A stretch of DNA of 64,000 bases from Chrysogorgia sp. JL179-B06 (GCA_035772405.1 JAYKKM010000350.1:2351001-2415000); one strand, 5' to 3'; counted from the first letter of the stretch, positions 38,673 to 51,133 are shown. The notes: generated by a model not told the origin, from the letters alone. A program made the numbers and translations.

Positions 38673-41600
38673 AATGGACAATGGATTGTTCATTGAACCC
38701 ACTGGACAGAAAATATCCAGTCGCAAATACATTGTCCATTGGATCCATCTGACAATTATATGTCCATTGGACAACGCGCAGTGTCCATTGGACAACGCAG
38801 TATCCATTGGATCCAATGGATCCATTGGACCAATCGATCTGGCTAACACAGACACTATTATCCACATGGGGTCAATCATACAAAATATGTTGACCGCAAA
38901 CCTCCACATGAGGTCCATTGGACAAGTAAATGCCCATTGGACAACGCATCGTCCATTGGATCCAATGGACAATTAAATGTCCATTGGACAACGCAGTGTC
39001 CATTGGATCCAATGGACAATTAAATGTCCATTGGACAATGCAGTGTCCATTGGATCCAATGGATCCATTGGACAAATGGATTTTGGCTACCCCAACACCA
39101 CCATCCACATGAGGTCCAAACGGACAAGCAGTTGTCCAGTGGAACACAGCATTGTCCATTGGATCCTTTGGACAAGTTAAATGTCCATTGGACAACGCGT
39201 CGTCCATTGGATCCAATGGACAATTAAATGTCCATTGGACAACGCAGTGTCCATTGGATCCAATGGATCCATTGGACAAATGGATTTTGGCTACCCTAAC
39301 ACCACCATCCACATGAGGTCCAACGGACAAGCAGTTGTCCAGTGGAACACAGCATTGTCCATTGGATCCATTGGACAAGTAAATATCCATTGGACAACGC
39401 AGTGTCCATTGGATCCAATGGACAATTCAAGTCCAGTGGACAACGCAGTGTCCATTGGATCCAATGGATCCATTGGACAAATGGATTTTGGCTACCCCAA
39501 CACCACCATCCACATGAGGTCCAACGGACAAGCAGTTGTCCAGTGGAACACAGCATTGTCCATTGGATCCATTGGACAATTCAATGTCCAGTGGACAACG
39601 CAGTGTCCATTGGATCCAATGGATCCATTGGACAAATGGATTTTGGCTACCCCAACACCACCATCCACATGAGGTCCAACGGACAAGCCAGTTGTCCAGT
39701 GGAACACAGCATTGTCCATTGGATCCATTGGACAATTCAATGTCCAGTGGACAACGCAGTGTCCATTGGATCCAATGGATCCATTGGACAAATGGATTCT
39801 GGCTACCCCAACACCACCATCCACATGAGGTCCAACGGACAAGCAGTTGTCCAGTGGAACACAGCATTGTCCATTGGATCCATTGGACAAGTAAATGTCC
39901 ATTGGACAACGCGTTGTCCATTGGATCCAATGGACAATTAAATGTCCATTGGACAACGCAGTGTCCATTGGATCCAATGGATCCATTGGACAAATGGATT
40001 TTGGCTACCCCAACACCACCATCCACATGAGGTCCAACGGACAAGCAGTTGTCCAGTGGAACACAGCATTGTCCATTGGATCCATTGGACAATAAATATC
40101 CATTGGACAACGCAGTGTCCATTGGATCCAATGGACAATTCAAGTCCAGTGGACAACGCAGTGTCCATTGGATCCAATGGATCCATTGGACAAATGGATT
40201 TTGGCTACCCCAACACCACCATCCACATGAGGTCCAACGGACAAGCAGTTGTCCAGTGGAACACAGCATTGTCCATTGGATCCATTGGACAATTCAATGT
40301 CCAGTGGACAACGCAGTGTCCATTGGATCCAATGGATCCATTGGACAAATGGATTTTGGCTACCCCAACACCACCATCCACATGAGGTCCAACGGGACAA
40401 GCAGTTGTCCAGTGGAACACAGCATTGTCCATTGGATCCATTGGACAAGTAAATGTCCATTGGACAACGCAGTGTCCATTGGATCCAATGAACAATTCAA
40501 TTTCCAGTGGACAACGCAGTGTCGATTGGATCCAATGGATCCATTGGACAAATGGATTTTGGCTACCCCAACACAACCATCCACATGAGGTCCAACGGAC
40601 AAGCAGTTGTCCAGTCGAACACAGCATTGTCCATTGGATCCATTGGACAAGTAAATGTCCATTGGACAACGCAGTGTCCATTGGATCCAATGGACAATTC
40701 AATGTCCAGTGGACAACGCAGTGTCCATTGGATCCAATGGATACATTGGACAAATGGATTTGGGCAACCCCAACACCACCATCCACATGAGGTCCAACGG
40801 ACAAGCAGTTGTCCAGTGGAACACAGCATTGTCCATTGGATCCATTGGACAAGTAAATGTCCATTGGATAACGCAGTGTCCATTGGATCCAATGGACAAT
40901 TCAATGTCCAGTAGACAACGCAGTGTCCATTGGATCCAATGGATCCATTGGACAAATGGATTTTGGCTGCCCCAATACCACCATCCACATGAGGTCCAAC
41001 GGACAAGCCGTTGTCCAGTGGAACACAGCATTGTCCATTGGATCCATTGGACAAGTAAATGTCCATTGGACAACGCAGTGTCCATTGGATCCAATGGACA
41101 ATTCAATGTCCAGTGGACAACGCAGTGTCCATCGGATCCAATGGATCCATTGGACAAATGGATTTGGCTACCCCAACACCACCATCCACATGAGGTCCAA
41201 CGGACAAGCCGTTGTCCAGTGGAACACAGCATTGTCCATTGGATCCATTGGACAAGTAAATGTCCATTGGACAACGCAGGTGTCCATTGGATCCAAATGG
41301 ACAATTCAATGTCCAGTGGACAACGCAGTGTCCATCGGATCCAATGGATCCATTGGACAAATGGATTTGGCTACCCCAACACCACCATCCACATGAGGTC
41401 CAACGGACAAGCAGTTGTCCAGTGGAACACAGCATTGTCCATTGGATCCATTGGACAAGTAAATGTCCATTGGACAACGCAGTGTCCATTGGATCCAAAT
41501 GGACAATTCAATGTCCAGTGGACAACGCAGTGTCCATCGGATCCAATGGATCCATTGGACAAATGGATTTGGCTACCCCAACACCACCATCCACATGAGG

Positions 41601-41973
41601 TCCAACGGACAAGCCGTTGTCCAGTGGAACACAGCATTGTCCATTGGATCCATTGGACAAGTAAATGTCCATTGGACAACGCAGTGTCCATTGGATCCAA
41701 TGGACAATTCAATGTCCAGTGGACAACGCAGTGTCCATCGGATCCAATGGATCCATTGGACAAATGGATTTGGCTACCCCAACACCACCATCCACATGAG
41801 GTCCAACGGACAAGCAGTTGTCCAGTGGAACACAGCATTGTCCATTGGATCCATTGGACAATTCAATGTCCAGTGGACAACGCAGTGTCCATTGGATCCA
41901 ATGGACAATTCGATGTCCAGTGGAATGTTCATTTTGTCCATTGGACATTGTGTTTGGGTATTGGACATAAATC
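38673..41973. repeat. CCATTGG satellite (satellite 2), expanded copy B
   Basis: About 3.3 kb of the unit described at 16951-18123, with about fifteen GATTT(T)GGCTACCCC blocks. Rightward units carry linked changes (CCATCGGATCC, GGATTTGGC, CAAGCCGTTG) from 40900 on, showing local homogenisation. A plus-strand frame of 570 codons crosses it by drifting through all three frames of the repeat, so it is not a gene. Confidence 0.95.
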
Positions 41974-43850
41974 GAAAACTAATGCATTCACAATGTTCTG
42001 CAACGTTCTTGTATTAAAAAGATGCTTTACCCTATTGATTTGGCATAGACTACCTATACATGAAGACATAATGTTCGTGATATGTTCATCGAAACTTAAT
42101 GTGGAGTCTACTTGCAGGCCCAGGTCTCGTGCAGAGGTGGCTGGAGTAACTTTTTTTCCGAGCAGTGTAACGTGGAAGTCAGTGGGTAGTCTCTGCAGCA
42201 TCTGGCGGGTGCCCATCACTAATAACTTCGTCTTGTCTGGGTTGATAAGAAGACTATTGTGGCAGCACCAAGCGGCGATCCTAAATAAGTCTCTATTGAT
42301 TCCCTCCATCACAGTCTGTATGTCGACGACCGGAAACGACAGATACAGTTTGGAGTCATCCACATAAGATTCTAGGGAACCAAATTCTGGGATGACAGGA
42401 AGATAATTCAAATACATGGTAAAAAAGAACCGGCCCCAATATCGAACCCTGTGGAACCCCATGGGAGATAACACTCGCACTTGATGTCTTAGCACCAATT
42501 CCAACGCACTGATGCAGCTCTGTCAGATAGCTTCTAAACCATTCTAGAGCCGTGTAAGAAAACACCGAGTGCCTGTAATTTCGCCAGGAGTCTTCTGTGG
42601 TCTATACTGTCAAAAGCCTTTGACAAGTCCAGCAAGACAACAAGCGTTAATTTCTTGGCGTCCACCGCCTCCAATACCTTGTCTGTCATCATCACATTGA
42701 GGGTCTCACATGAATGCAGTTTCTTGTTGCCACTTTGATTTTGGGTAAGGCGCCTTTTGTTGCTCATGTAAGTGGTTAGCTGATTCAGCGCAACTCTTTC
42801 GCAAATTTTCGATGCTGCAGGGAGTAACGATATAGGGCGGTTATTGTTCGCAATCTCATGGTCTCCATCTTTCAGCAGAGGAATAGTCTCAGATGTTTTC
42901 CAGGCTGCTGGGAACACTGACGAAATCAAGGACCGGTTCACAATGTCCGTGAGCACAGGTAGAATACACGGAAGTGCATCTTTGATGACAGACATGGATA
43001 TTTTATCGTAGCCTGGTGCCTTGTTGGATGAGAAAGACATGACGATCCTATGGATTTCCCGAGTGGAAACAGCGTGGAATTGAAACTTATCTGTCTCTGG
43101 AATGTCCTGACCCGTGGTAATGTCCGGTGGTGGAGGTAAATGGTACAACTCAATCAAAGCCTTAGAAGCCTCTGTAGTTTTAGAACCAACGGAGATGAAA
43201 AAATCATTAAACTCCTCTGCGACCTCGTTTAGATCTCTCTTGTAGACTTCGGCTGAGTGCTTTCCTTGCGCGGAATGCATCCTCTTATCACCTTCCATTG
43301 CGAGCTGGTATTCGTGCAGTCTTCTAGTTCTTTTTGAATGTATTCTTTTTCTGCTTCTCTCAGTCTGGTCTTCACTACTTGTCGCGAGTCACGGTACAGC
43401 TCCCAGCCCACAGGTACCCCGGTGCAACGAGCTTGAGTCAGTAGCCTATCTCTGTCTCTCATAAGTTCTTTGATTTCCGCGTTGACAAAAGGGCATCCAC
43501 GGTACCTAATCTTCACTGTTTTAACAGGCGCATGTCGATTTAGTATTTCTTGTAGGTTCTCATTTTTACAAAGCTAGGAGGATGCTTGGACAGTTTGAGC
43601 TTTAGTGAAGTGTACACTAGGTAATGGTCGCTGATGTGAGAAATCACTACTCCGCTCTTCTCTACAAGGCTGGTGTTGGAGGTCATCATTACATCAATAA
43701 GAGTTGACGAAGTCTCGGTCACCCGTGTTGGCTCTTTGATCATTTGGGTTAAACTCACACTGCTACAGAAGGGCAATGGCTTCAGGAGAGCGCGGTTTTA
43801 GCATATTACAGTTCAAATCGCCGGCGATAAGAATATCTTTCCCGAGTGTT
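41974..43850 (-). pseudogene. CR1-like LINE: endonuclease C-terminus, linker and reverse transcriptase, frameshifted
   Basis: Reading leftward from 43850: endonuclease end (ILIAGDLNCNML; IKEPTRVTETSSTLIDVMMT; HISDHYLVY), a linker (ELMRDRDRLLTQAR ... LREAEKEYIQKEL), then reverse transcriptase blocks: NKAPGYDKIS, NNNRPISLLPAASKICERV, LVVLLDLSKAFDSIDHRRLL, SHGVPQGSILGPVLF and the catalytic box YVDDSKLYLSF. The set is characteristic of CR1/L2-type non-LTR elements. At least four frame breaks (near 43780, 43530, 43260, 42540 and 42430) disable it. The first ~130 residues of the endonuclease are missing. The 3' end is cut where satellite 2 starts (41973), so no LINE tail is seen. Confidence 0.88.
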
Positions 43851-43854
43851 AGCG

Positions 43855-44558
43855 CTTGAGAGTACGTTGCCCCTTCATCGCTATTGTCTACAACAGAATA
43901 TTTTTGGGCCGATGCACAGAATAAAAGTGTAGGGCATTTTTGTCTCACCTTTATCGATGACAAACCACTTTTCGAAAGAATAGTTATTTCTTCGGATATA
44001 TTTGGTTGTTGGCGACGAAGCTTAGGCAGTTTTCTTGGTGGTTTTCGGATGTGTCGGGTTTCTGGAAGTCGACTGGTTGATAACGGGTTTGGAGCTGTAC
44101 TTGATATCCCTGGCTTTGGAGCAATCTTCTGGAAACGTTTTTGCAAAGTCCGGCGTGGTGTGCTGCTGGTTTTGGTGGATCTTTTCTTTGCGGCTTGCAC
44201 AGAAACTGGTGATGTTTCGACTTCAGTTGTAGCATTCTCTTTACGGCCCCGTTTATAGCGAGCCGACGTCAATTCTATTTTGATTTTTTTCACTCTCAAC
44301 GCAAACATTCTTAAATTGGTCAACCTTTTTCAACAATGTAGATATTTTCCTATAACAATTTCGACAAATGAATTTCGGGAAGTCGTCGTCCTCAGATATT
44401 TCGATCCCTATAAACATTTTTATCGCTGAAACAAGTCCTTCATCTCGAGATTTGTCTCCAAAAAAATTAATTCGATGTTCCGTGCATTGATTGTTGCAAC
44501 ATCGACACGAAAGTAAAAGTATGTCCGAAGACGACTTTTTTGGAGTAAACTCTGCCAT
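43855..44558 (-). pseudogene. ZAD-like zinc domain reading frame, joined to the LINE
   Basis: ATG at 44558 (MAEFTPKKSSSDILLLSCRC). Zinc-ligand pairs CRCC and ICRNC lie about 50 residues apart around INFFGDKSRDEGLVSAIKMF and DDDFPKFICRNCYRKI. This is the pattern of ZAD domains (Cys2...Cys2, protein-protein contact in zinc-finger proteins). The frame then shifts near 44285 in an A/T-rich run and continues as a basic low-complexity region (RRTLQKRFQKIAPKPG, KPPRKLPKLRRQQPN). It runs straight into LINE endonuclease sequence near 43830. No C2H2 fingers follow. A Harbinger element is inserted 41 bases upstream of the ATG. It may be a host gene exon truncated by the LINE, or a gene carried by it. 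Confidence 0.55.
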
Positions 44559-44836
44559 TAGAAAGAAGTACAATACCGCAATTGCTACGTTTGACATATG
44601 CCCCGTTTACACTACACTCATTTTTGGCACGGCACTCTTAAATAATGGCACGCGGACCAGATTTTTTGGCACGGCACTCTTAATTTTCGTAGTGTAAACG
44701 CAAAATTATGGGTCCGCCTACCCATAATTTTTGGCGGGCCGAGATCGCCTCGAGGAGGTAGTCTCGGCCCGCTTAAAATAAGGCACGCGGCCCTAAAAGT
44801 AATTACGCATGCGTATTCCTTGAGACAAATAACAAA

Positions 44837-46878
44837 ATGGCGCCGAAAGATAACAGAGGAAAAGTGTGGTCGGATGCAGCAACTCGAACTTTAATCGCTT
44901 TGTGGTCAGAGGAAGCAATCCAAATTTCCTTGGATACATGCAAAACGTCCAGGCAAACAAGTAAAGTTTATCAAATAATACTAGTAAGTGGAAGTTTTGA
45001 TATTTACTTAATTATAAACATAACCCGATATCAGGTTTCGATTTCCGAATTGTATTAAAACAATGGTCTTGATTATGAATATTTATGATTAAAACATTTT
45101 TAATGTAGCGTCAGCTTGAAAGTAAAGGATTTAACGGATTTACACTTAAAGAAATTATAAGCAAAATAAAATAGCTGAGACAAAAGCATAAGCAAGAGAA
45201 GGACAAGACTCGGAAATCAGGAAATGGCGCAGGCAAAAAATGGAAATTCTTTGACGATATCGATGCGTTTTTAATGAGGAAGCACAATGTTACGCCTCCG
45301 TGTTTGGTGGATACAATGACAGAAATTCAAGACGATGAAGACCGGTGTGCTGAACAGGATGACAGCTCTATTATTGGTAAGAAATACATGTTTTATTAAG
45401 CAGTACAGTAATAAGTACTTTAACTATTAATAAGTTGGCATCAATTCCTTTATATAAAATTGTTATCTGAATTTCTGTGGTGCCACACTCTGTGACAATA
45501 CATGCTTACATTTATTGATTTATACAGACATGTGGTACATCAATAAATGCTCTCACACATTGCCAGTATTCACAAACTGGGAACTAAACTTTCTTTGCAT
45601 TGTAAAATATGGTCTTGAAATTTACAACGCTATTTTCATTGCAAATTATTGAATTTAAAAAATGCATATACTGTACATGCATTACTATTTATTTGTCTTT
45701 ATCTACATTAACTTTAGTTGATGATCTGATTGAAAAATATAGAGGTGGTGAAATCAGAAGGTGTCCATGGCTCTAATGGGGGAAGTATACAGGTCTTTGA
45801 TGAAGATGAGTTTTCTTGCCCAAATTGCAACACAAATCGAAGCATTCAAGAAATAGCAGATTCTGGTGAGAAACGTCCTGTTGTTAGGAATTTTTGACTT
45901 GCATTAATTTTACTTTAGTAATTATTTTATCTAGAAATAAAATAGTCAATTTTACATACTGTAATATTTGCAGTGTTGCTAAAATTGACTATTATTGGTG
46001 CAGTTATTTTTATTTAACACAGAACACATGTGAACTAGTTTACACAACTAAAATAGAAGTAGTATAAGTACATGTAGTTATACATAATTAGCATCACAAG
46101 TTAATTTTTTTTTAAACCTTGAATTTGGTAAGTGTACTTTAGTATTGAATGGAAAAGATTGGTACACTCCTTTAGTTCCATTTTTATAACAAAAGTTATA
46201 AGTGTACTTGCTATTTATTTGAAAGATAAACCTGATAAAGAGGAAAGTAAGCTTAAAATGTTGAAGAGGCAGATGAACCTGATGATGCATGTATGACAGG
46301 CAAACCAAAAGAAAATGTTGCTTCCACCAAAGACAAACTTCCAGGAAAGAAAAAACGGAAAAGCAGCATTGAAAAGAGCCTTGATATTGTCTTTGATAAA
46401 ATGAAGCAAACAGCTGACACTGATTTTGAAAGGTAATGCCAATGGACAGAATTTGAAGCATATTTTCTATTCTGAATAGGAAGTGACTTTGCTTGGCAAT
46501 GCCAGCACAAATGGTTAATGGTTGATCCAGGTCCATTACCACTGCACAAGCACTTATCATGAATTTGATTCCTTTGTTAGGTACCAAAAACTGGAAGAGC
46601 AAAAGATTGCCAAAGAGCATAATTTTAGGATGAAGCAACTGGAAATGGAAAAAGAAATGAGAAAAGAGGAACGGGAACGCGAGCTTAACATGTTGCGATT
46701 AGCACAACAACCTGCAAGTATTCCGCTACCTAGTTCTAATCCATTCAATATGCCTGTTTCTGGCTTTCTGGCTTCTTCATCTCCGATTCCAGCAACAGCT
46801 CAAATTATCAATGATAGTGGCAATACAAACTATTCTATATATCCCACTAGTGAGACTCCATCATACATTAAGTTATAA
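44837..46878 (+). pseudogene. Harbinger Myb/SANT-like DNA-binding protein, five exons, disabled
   Basis: Exons 44837-44983, 45109-45376, 45718-45865, 46267-46432 and 46581-46878 join in consistent splice phases. The N-terminus (MAPKDNRGKVWSDAATRTLI ... ALWSEE) and LRQKHKQEKDKTRKSGNGAG plus KKWKFFDDIDAFL form a Myb/SANT-like (trihelix) domain, which in PIF/Harbinger elements binds the termini and helps import the transposase. The C-terminus is a charged coiled coil (YQKLEEQKIAKEHNFRMKQL ... MRKEERERELNMLRLAQQ). Lesions: an in-frame TAG at 45172-45174 inside the domain, just before LRQKHKQ, and a frame break in exon 3 near 45750-45775. The protein is probably no longer made. Confidence 0.8.
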
Positions 46879-47366
46879 AAACTGCATGTTGCATCACAAG
46901 TGAGACTATTGACGTTAACGTTATTTATTGTTTGACATTGTAAACAAACATTATACATGTAGTTATACCATTTACAAACTATTTATTAATGGTTAGCAAC
47001 TTTTCAAGAATAGAGCCCAAAAGGGAAAAATACTTATATCTATAAATTTCTTATACTTGTTCATGTAATTGTTGATATTGTTAATTTGTTATTTATATGA
47101 AACTTTGAACAGTTATGATGTATATACTTTAATTCAGGCTGGATCTGATTGTACATGCCAAACACTCTAACAAATATGCTATTTCCAGAATTACACTCCA
47201 GTAGTTTAGGGCAAGTAAACAGTGGTGCTACAGGCTATTAAAGATAGTTTTCCCTTGGTCCCATAATATAACTTGCAAAATGGGCAATTGCTTGACTGGA
47301 AGCATAGTCTTCAAACATCGATTTGAAATTTTTAATTCTATTCCTGACTGAATGCACTACTATTGA

Positions 47367-48546
47367 CTAGTGTTGTTGGCCCATAAAATATTCAGTCAAG
47401 GCGTTACGGACCAGCTCAGCGTCTTGTTCAAGTTCATCCATTGGCATGCCTGCTTCCTCTATCATTTCTTCAGCTTCATCCCAGTTCGGCAGAAATTCAT
47501 TTTTGAGGGCTTCGCATATATTATGTAGAATACAGGAAGCAAGTATAACATGTACTAAAGCAGTTATATCCATGTCTACCCGCTTGGTGAATCTGATGTA
47601 TCTTCCTTTCCATCTACCAAAGGTGTTTTCCACCATCATTCGGGCACGGGCAAGGCGATAGTTAAATAATCGTTGGCTTCTTGTTGCCTCGTTCATTGGG
47701 TACCCTTTCAATAACCATGGTAACAACGGATAGGCTGCATCAGCAATAATGACTGCTGGTACATCCACCCCACATATTTCCCTAGTAAGATCATCAGGAA
47801 AGAGACTGTTTTCGTTTCCTTTCTCAAATATGGTAGAGTTCGAAAAAACTCGTGCGTCGTGAACGCTTCCTGGCCAACCAATAACCACGTCCCTAAACAA
47901 ATAGTTGCAATCTACCACTGCTTGCATGAGGACGCCATGAAACCCCTTGCGATTGACATAATCGTTGTGAATTTTATTAGGAGCCAGTATAGCGATGTGA
48001 GTCCCGTCAATTGCGCCAGCACACATGGGAAAGCCCCATTTGTCTTCATAACCTCGAATGACTTGCAATAAGTCATCTCCCTTGGGAAAGTTGATGACCT
48101 TCGGAAATCTCTTAGCTATTGCTTTGCATACTTCTTGAATGCATTGGCAAACAAATGACCTGGATAACAGCCAGGCGTTGCTTCGCTGAAACTGATTCAC
48201 GCAAACGTATATTTTGATGAGCTATATCTTGTCCAAGCTTACCAAGGATAAATGCAAATGTTCCCTTCGTAACTCTGAAGTTAGCATACCAAAGCTCGTC
48301 GTTGTACGCCTCGTCTACCATCTCGAACCAGACCTGGGAGCGTAGATGCATCCACAGTGTTCTATTTCTTTGCCGATGAAATAGGGCTAATACAATTTCA
48401 ATGAATTCTCTCCTACATATTTTCATTTTATGAAATTCTCTCCCACGTAAACGGCTAACATTAAGTTGTGTGAGTTTCGAGTTTCGTCGTTTTTTCAGGT
48501 AAAAATACCAAAGTGCCAAATTGTTTATCGCTTTCACATCCGCCAT
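47367..48546 (-). pseudogene. PIF/Harbinger DDE transposase, internally deleted
   Basis: Starts MADVKAINNLALWYFYLKKR at 48546. The catalytic core is intact: MCAGAIDGTHIAI (first Asp), GWPGSVHDARVF (second Asp) and ARMMVENTFGRWKGR (Glu), with VIIADAAYPLLPWLLKGYP between the second Asp and the Glu, then ILASCILHNICE. This is the DDE_Tnp_4-type nuclease. Near 48180 the frame passes from SAKQRLAV to LLSRSFVCQCIQEV. The helix-turn-helix segment that normally lies between is missing about twenty codons and the frame shifts. An upstream ATG at 48693 lies in the terminal repeat and was not chosen. The carboxy end (...ALTEYFMGQQH) is complete. Confidence 0.88.
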
Positions 48547-48864
48547 GTTTGAAAAAGCCCGCGAAGTGGCGCGAACTCGTATAACCGCTGAAGTTTTGTT
48601 TAAGGGCGCAATTCTTAAGCGGACCCTATTCGTGATCAAGGGTGCCGTTGGGGTTAACTGGTCCGCCAACTTTTGTAGTGTAAACGTTGCCAAACTTTTT
48701 AAGAAAACAGTCCGCGTGCCATTATTTAAGAGTGCCGTGCCAAAAATGAGTGTAGTGTAAACGGGCCTATAATTTACTTGTTTTGAACGTAAACATTCGC
48801 ATAAAAATTAAGATTTAATCTAATTAATGGCTTACCAATCAAAACACACCGGCCGGCGATGGAT

Positions 48865-48910
48865 TATCCCGGAGCCTCCGTTTGCGTGGCGCGGCGGAGG
48901 CTCTGGGAAC
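48865..48910. repeat. GC-rich hairpin (GGAGCCTCCG / CGGAGGCTC)
   Basis: TCCCGGAGCCTCCG and CGGAGGCTCTGGGA pair around TTTGCGTGGCGCGG, followed by ACGAG. This looks like a subterminal hairpin of a small transposon whose other end I could not locate. Confidence 0.55.
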
Positions 48911-50664
48911 GAGATTGGCATTAGCCAGACCTCTGTCAACGTGATCCGCCTCAGCCTTAACCTCGATCTGGATAATTCTTGATATCAAGCTCAACCTCGT
49001 CCAATAATTGTTTAGTATATATATATATGTAAATTAAAAGTCAAAGAAGTACATGAAGTTAGTGTACAGAGGCTTCTTGCGCTTTTATATGTACTATAGT
49101 ACAGGTGGGCTGGCATGAAGTACATGAAGTGCCTATTGTAATGTACTGATAGCACATAGCTAAACAGGATTGATAAAGATTGTACTCAGACAAACATAAC
49201 AAAAAAAATGTATTCTAAGATGGTGGATAGACTCCTTCCCACGTCCTGGGCCCTAGTTTAGCTGAACAATTTTAACAAGAAACTGACAAATTTGGCGAAA
49301 AAATTGGGCTAAATTCCCCTCCCAACTTTGTAAAAGTGGAAAAAGGTTTTGGCGCCGAAAGTGAGAGTTATTTGACCATATTATACATTGAATATTTGTG
49401 TATCTTCGATATCAGGCAGTTTTTAAATTCCATATCATTGCAGGATGGCCATATCATTGCAGGAAGGGAAAATCGTGTCGAGTGATAGTTCGATACTTAT
49501 TTCATGAAGTACATCGTCCATTAGTTGTTGATGACTGCTGACCAGAAGTATTATGAATTTCAGAGACTTTAGATTATAAACATTTCCCGACCCCCCAGAG
49601 GTTGCGCTTGCTGTTCAGCCCCCCCCCCCCCCAACCAAGCATCTTCCGCCGCCACTGACTCTAAGCTCTCCCACTCACCAGGTTACTTTGAAAAATTTGA
49701 AACATTTTTCAAAATCCTATGGAACAGAACCTTTGCAAGTATTAAAACTTGCATACTAACACAAAATAATCACAAGATAGAAAGGAAACACTTCACATCC
49801 CTTTTTCTGGATGTAGCACCTGAAATAGTATTTACCAATGTTGACTCAATGCCAACTGAAAGCCGAGGAAAAATACGATACTGCAAAGAAAAAGAGAGAA
49901 AGAGAAAAAGAGAAAGGGAAATGCAGACAAGAGTTTAAACGTCACATGGTTTCATCTAAGATATCCACACGGTTGTCAGCACAAGTTAGCAAGAAAAGAA
50001 GCTATTGGAATCATTAATCTTATTGTCAGATGAAGTAAACAAGGTTTCACAGTGTAGGGAAACTTTCACAGTAACTGAATCACGGCAGTTCAACAACAGA
50101 TGTTTAATTAACATCAGAGGTGATGTATACTCGCACTGGAAATTGAGAAGAAACGAATGGCGTTACTAAATATGATGACACTTAAAACTATGAAAGGTTA
50201 TCTATTATTATTTGCTAATATAGTCATAGAGCTAACTTAATCTCAATCATTAAAAGCTAAATGGATAGCCGTTATTCCCAGAAGATTCAGACATAAAAGA
50301 GATTTACTAACAATGTATGACAATGATGGCGGAGCTTTAGAATTTAAAAATAATGATGAAATGATTGTTGAAATGTTTGTCTAACAAAACTTTCTATTAC
50401 TATATGTAAGATCGACACAAATTTTAGGATCAGAAAGATGAATGTATCAAACATTAAAACTACAAAGACGTATTGATTAATCAGAAGTTATGAGATCAAT
50501 AGTCAGTTAAGTTGTTTCGATAAAATATATCTCCATAACGATGGAATGAACTTCTATGCATTGGGTCATAAGAATATACCCACATAAAACTAGAAATACG
50601 TATCTGCAATAATCCATCGCAAATCTTATTTCAAAGGATATATTATATGTTTCGAAATCAGAAT
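48911..50664. other. Intergenic stretch without a recognisable gene
   Basis: AT-rich. Notable only for a C14 run at 49619-49632, a purine-rich run AAAGAAAAAGAGAGAAAGAG near 49885-49915, and a short TA tract at 49016-49027. No supported coding region. Confidence 0.6.
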
Positions 50665-50986
50665 GGTCCCCAGACCCCTCCGTCGCACGCCCCCTGTATT
50701 TGTTGATCACAAAAATCCGTTTTGTCGTAGATTTCCAATGTTCTCTCGGTGAATTTTTAACCTATTTCAATTCTGAAAACAGATTTCGAATTACCGAGTC
50801 TAAGCATATAACGTACGTGCCTATTATATTACCCAAACGTACATAGCCCTCGTAAAACCTGTTTCTGTACATAGAAATTGAACTTCGAGGATCATGTCGG
50901 AACTTACCCATTGGTCCTCTCGCAAGCCAGGTAGCGAAGCAAAAAGCGAGGCGGATGAAAAGCCTGGGTACGAGGTTGGGCGCGGC

Positions 50987-50989
<3 letters not shown>

Positions 50990-51040
<51 letters not shown>
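50990..51040. repeat. (TA)n microsatellite
   Basis: TA tract directly upstream of the single tRNA-like unit. Further TA tracts lie at 51324-51353 and 51438-51520. Confidence 0.95.
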
Positions 51041-51043
<3 letters not shown>

Positions 51044-51133
51044 TGCCTAATATTACCTATAATATACCCAGAATCTTATCCCGGCATTACCACCACCATA
51101 TATACAGAACTCGTGACTAGGCTCTCGGCAACG

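Larger units (their letters stand above)
44600..48767. mobile_element. PIF/Harbinger DNA transposon, 4.17 kb, complete ends
   Basis: Terminal inverted repeats of more than 50 bases (44600-44656 and 48711-48767) begin GCCCCGTTTACACTACACTC and GGCCCGTTTACACTACACTC. They match otherwise through GGCACGGCACTCTTAAATAA. Flanking TAT (44597-44599 and 48768-48770) looks like a 3-bp target duplication. Subterminal repeats of GGCACGGCACTCTTAA occur near the left end. The element carries the two genes typical of the superfamily: a Myb/SANT-type protein (44837-46878, plus) and a DDE transposase (47367-48546, minus), in convergent orientation. Confidence 0.92.

Noticed and set aside
43884..44258. 124-aa plus-strand frame
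   Set aside because: Antisense to the ZAD-like/basic frame; no recognisable content.
46078..46638. 186-aa minus-strand frame
   Set aside because: Antisense to exons 4-5 of the Harbinger Myb-like gene, which have phase-consistent splice sites.
48521..48760. 79-aa plus-strand frame at the right end of the Harbinger element
   Set aside because: Lies in the terminal repeat and opposite the transposase start.
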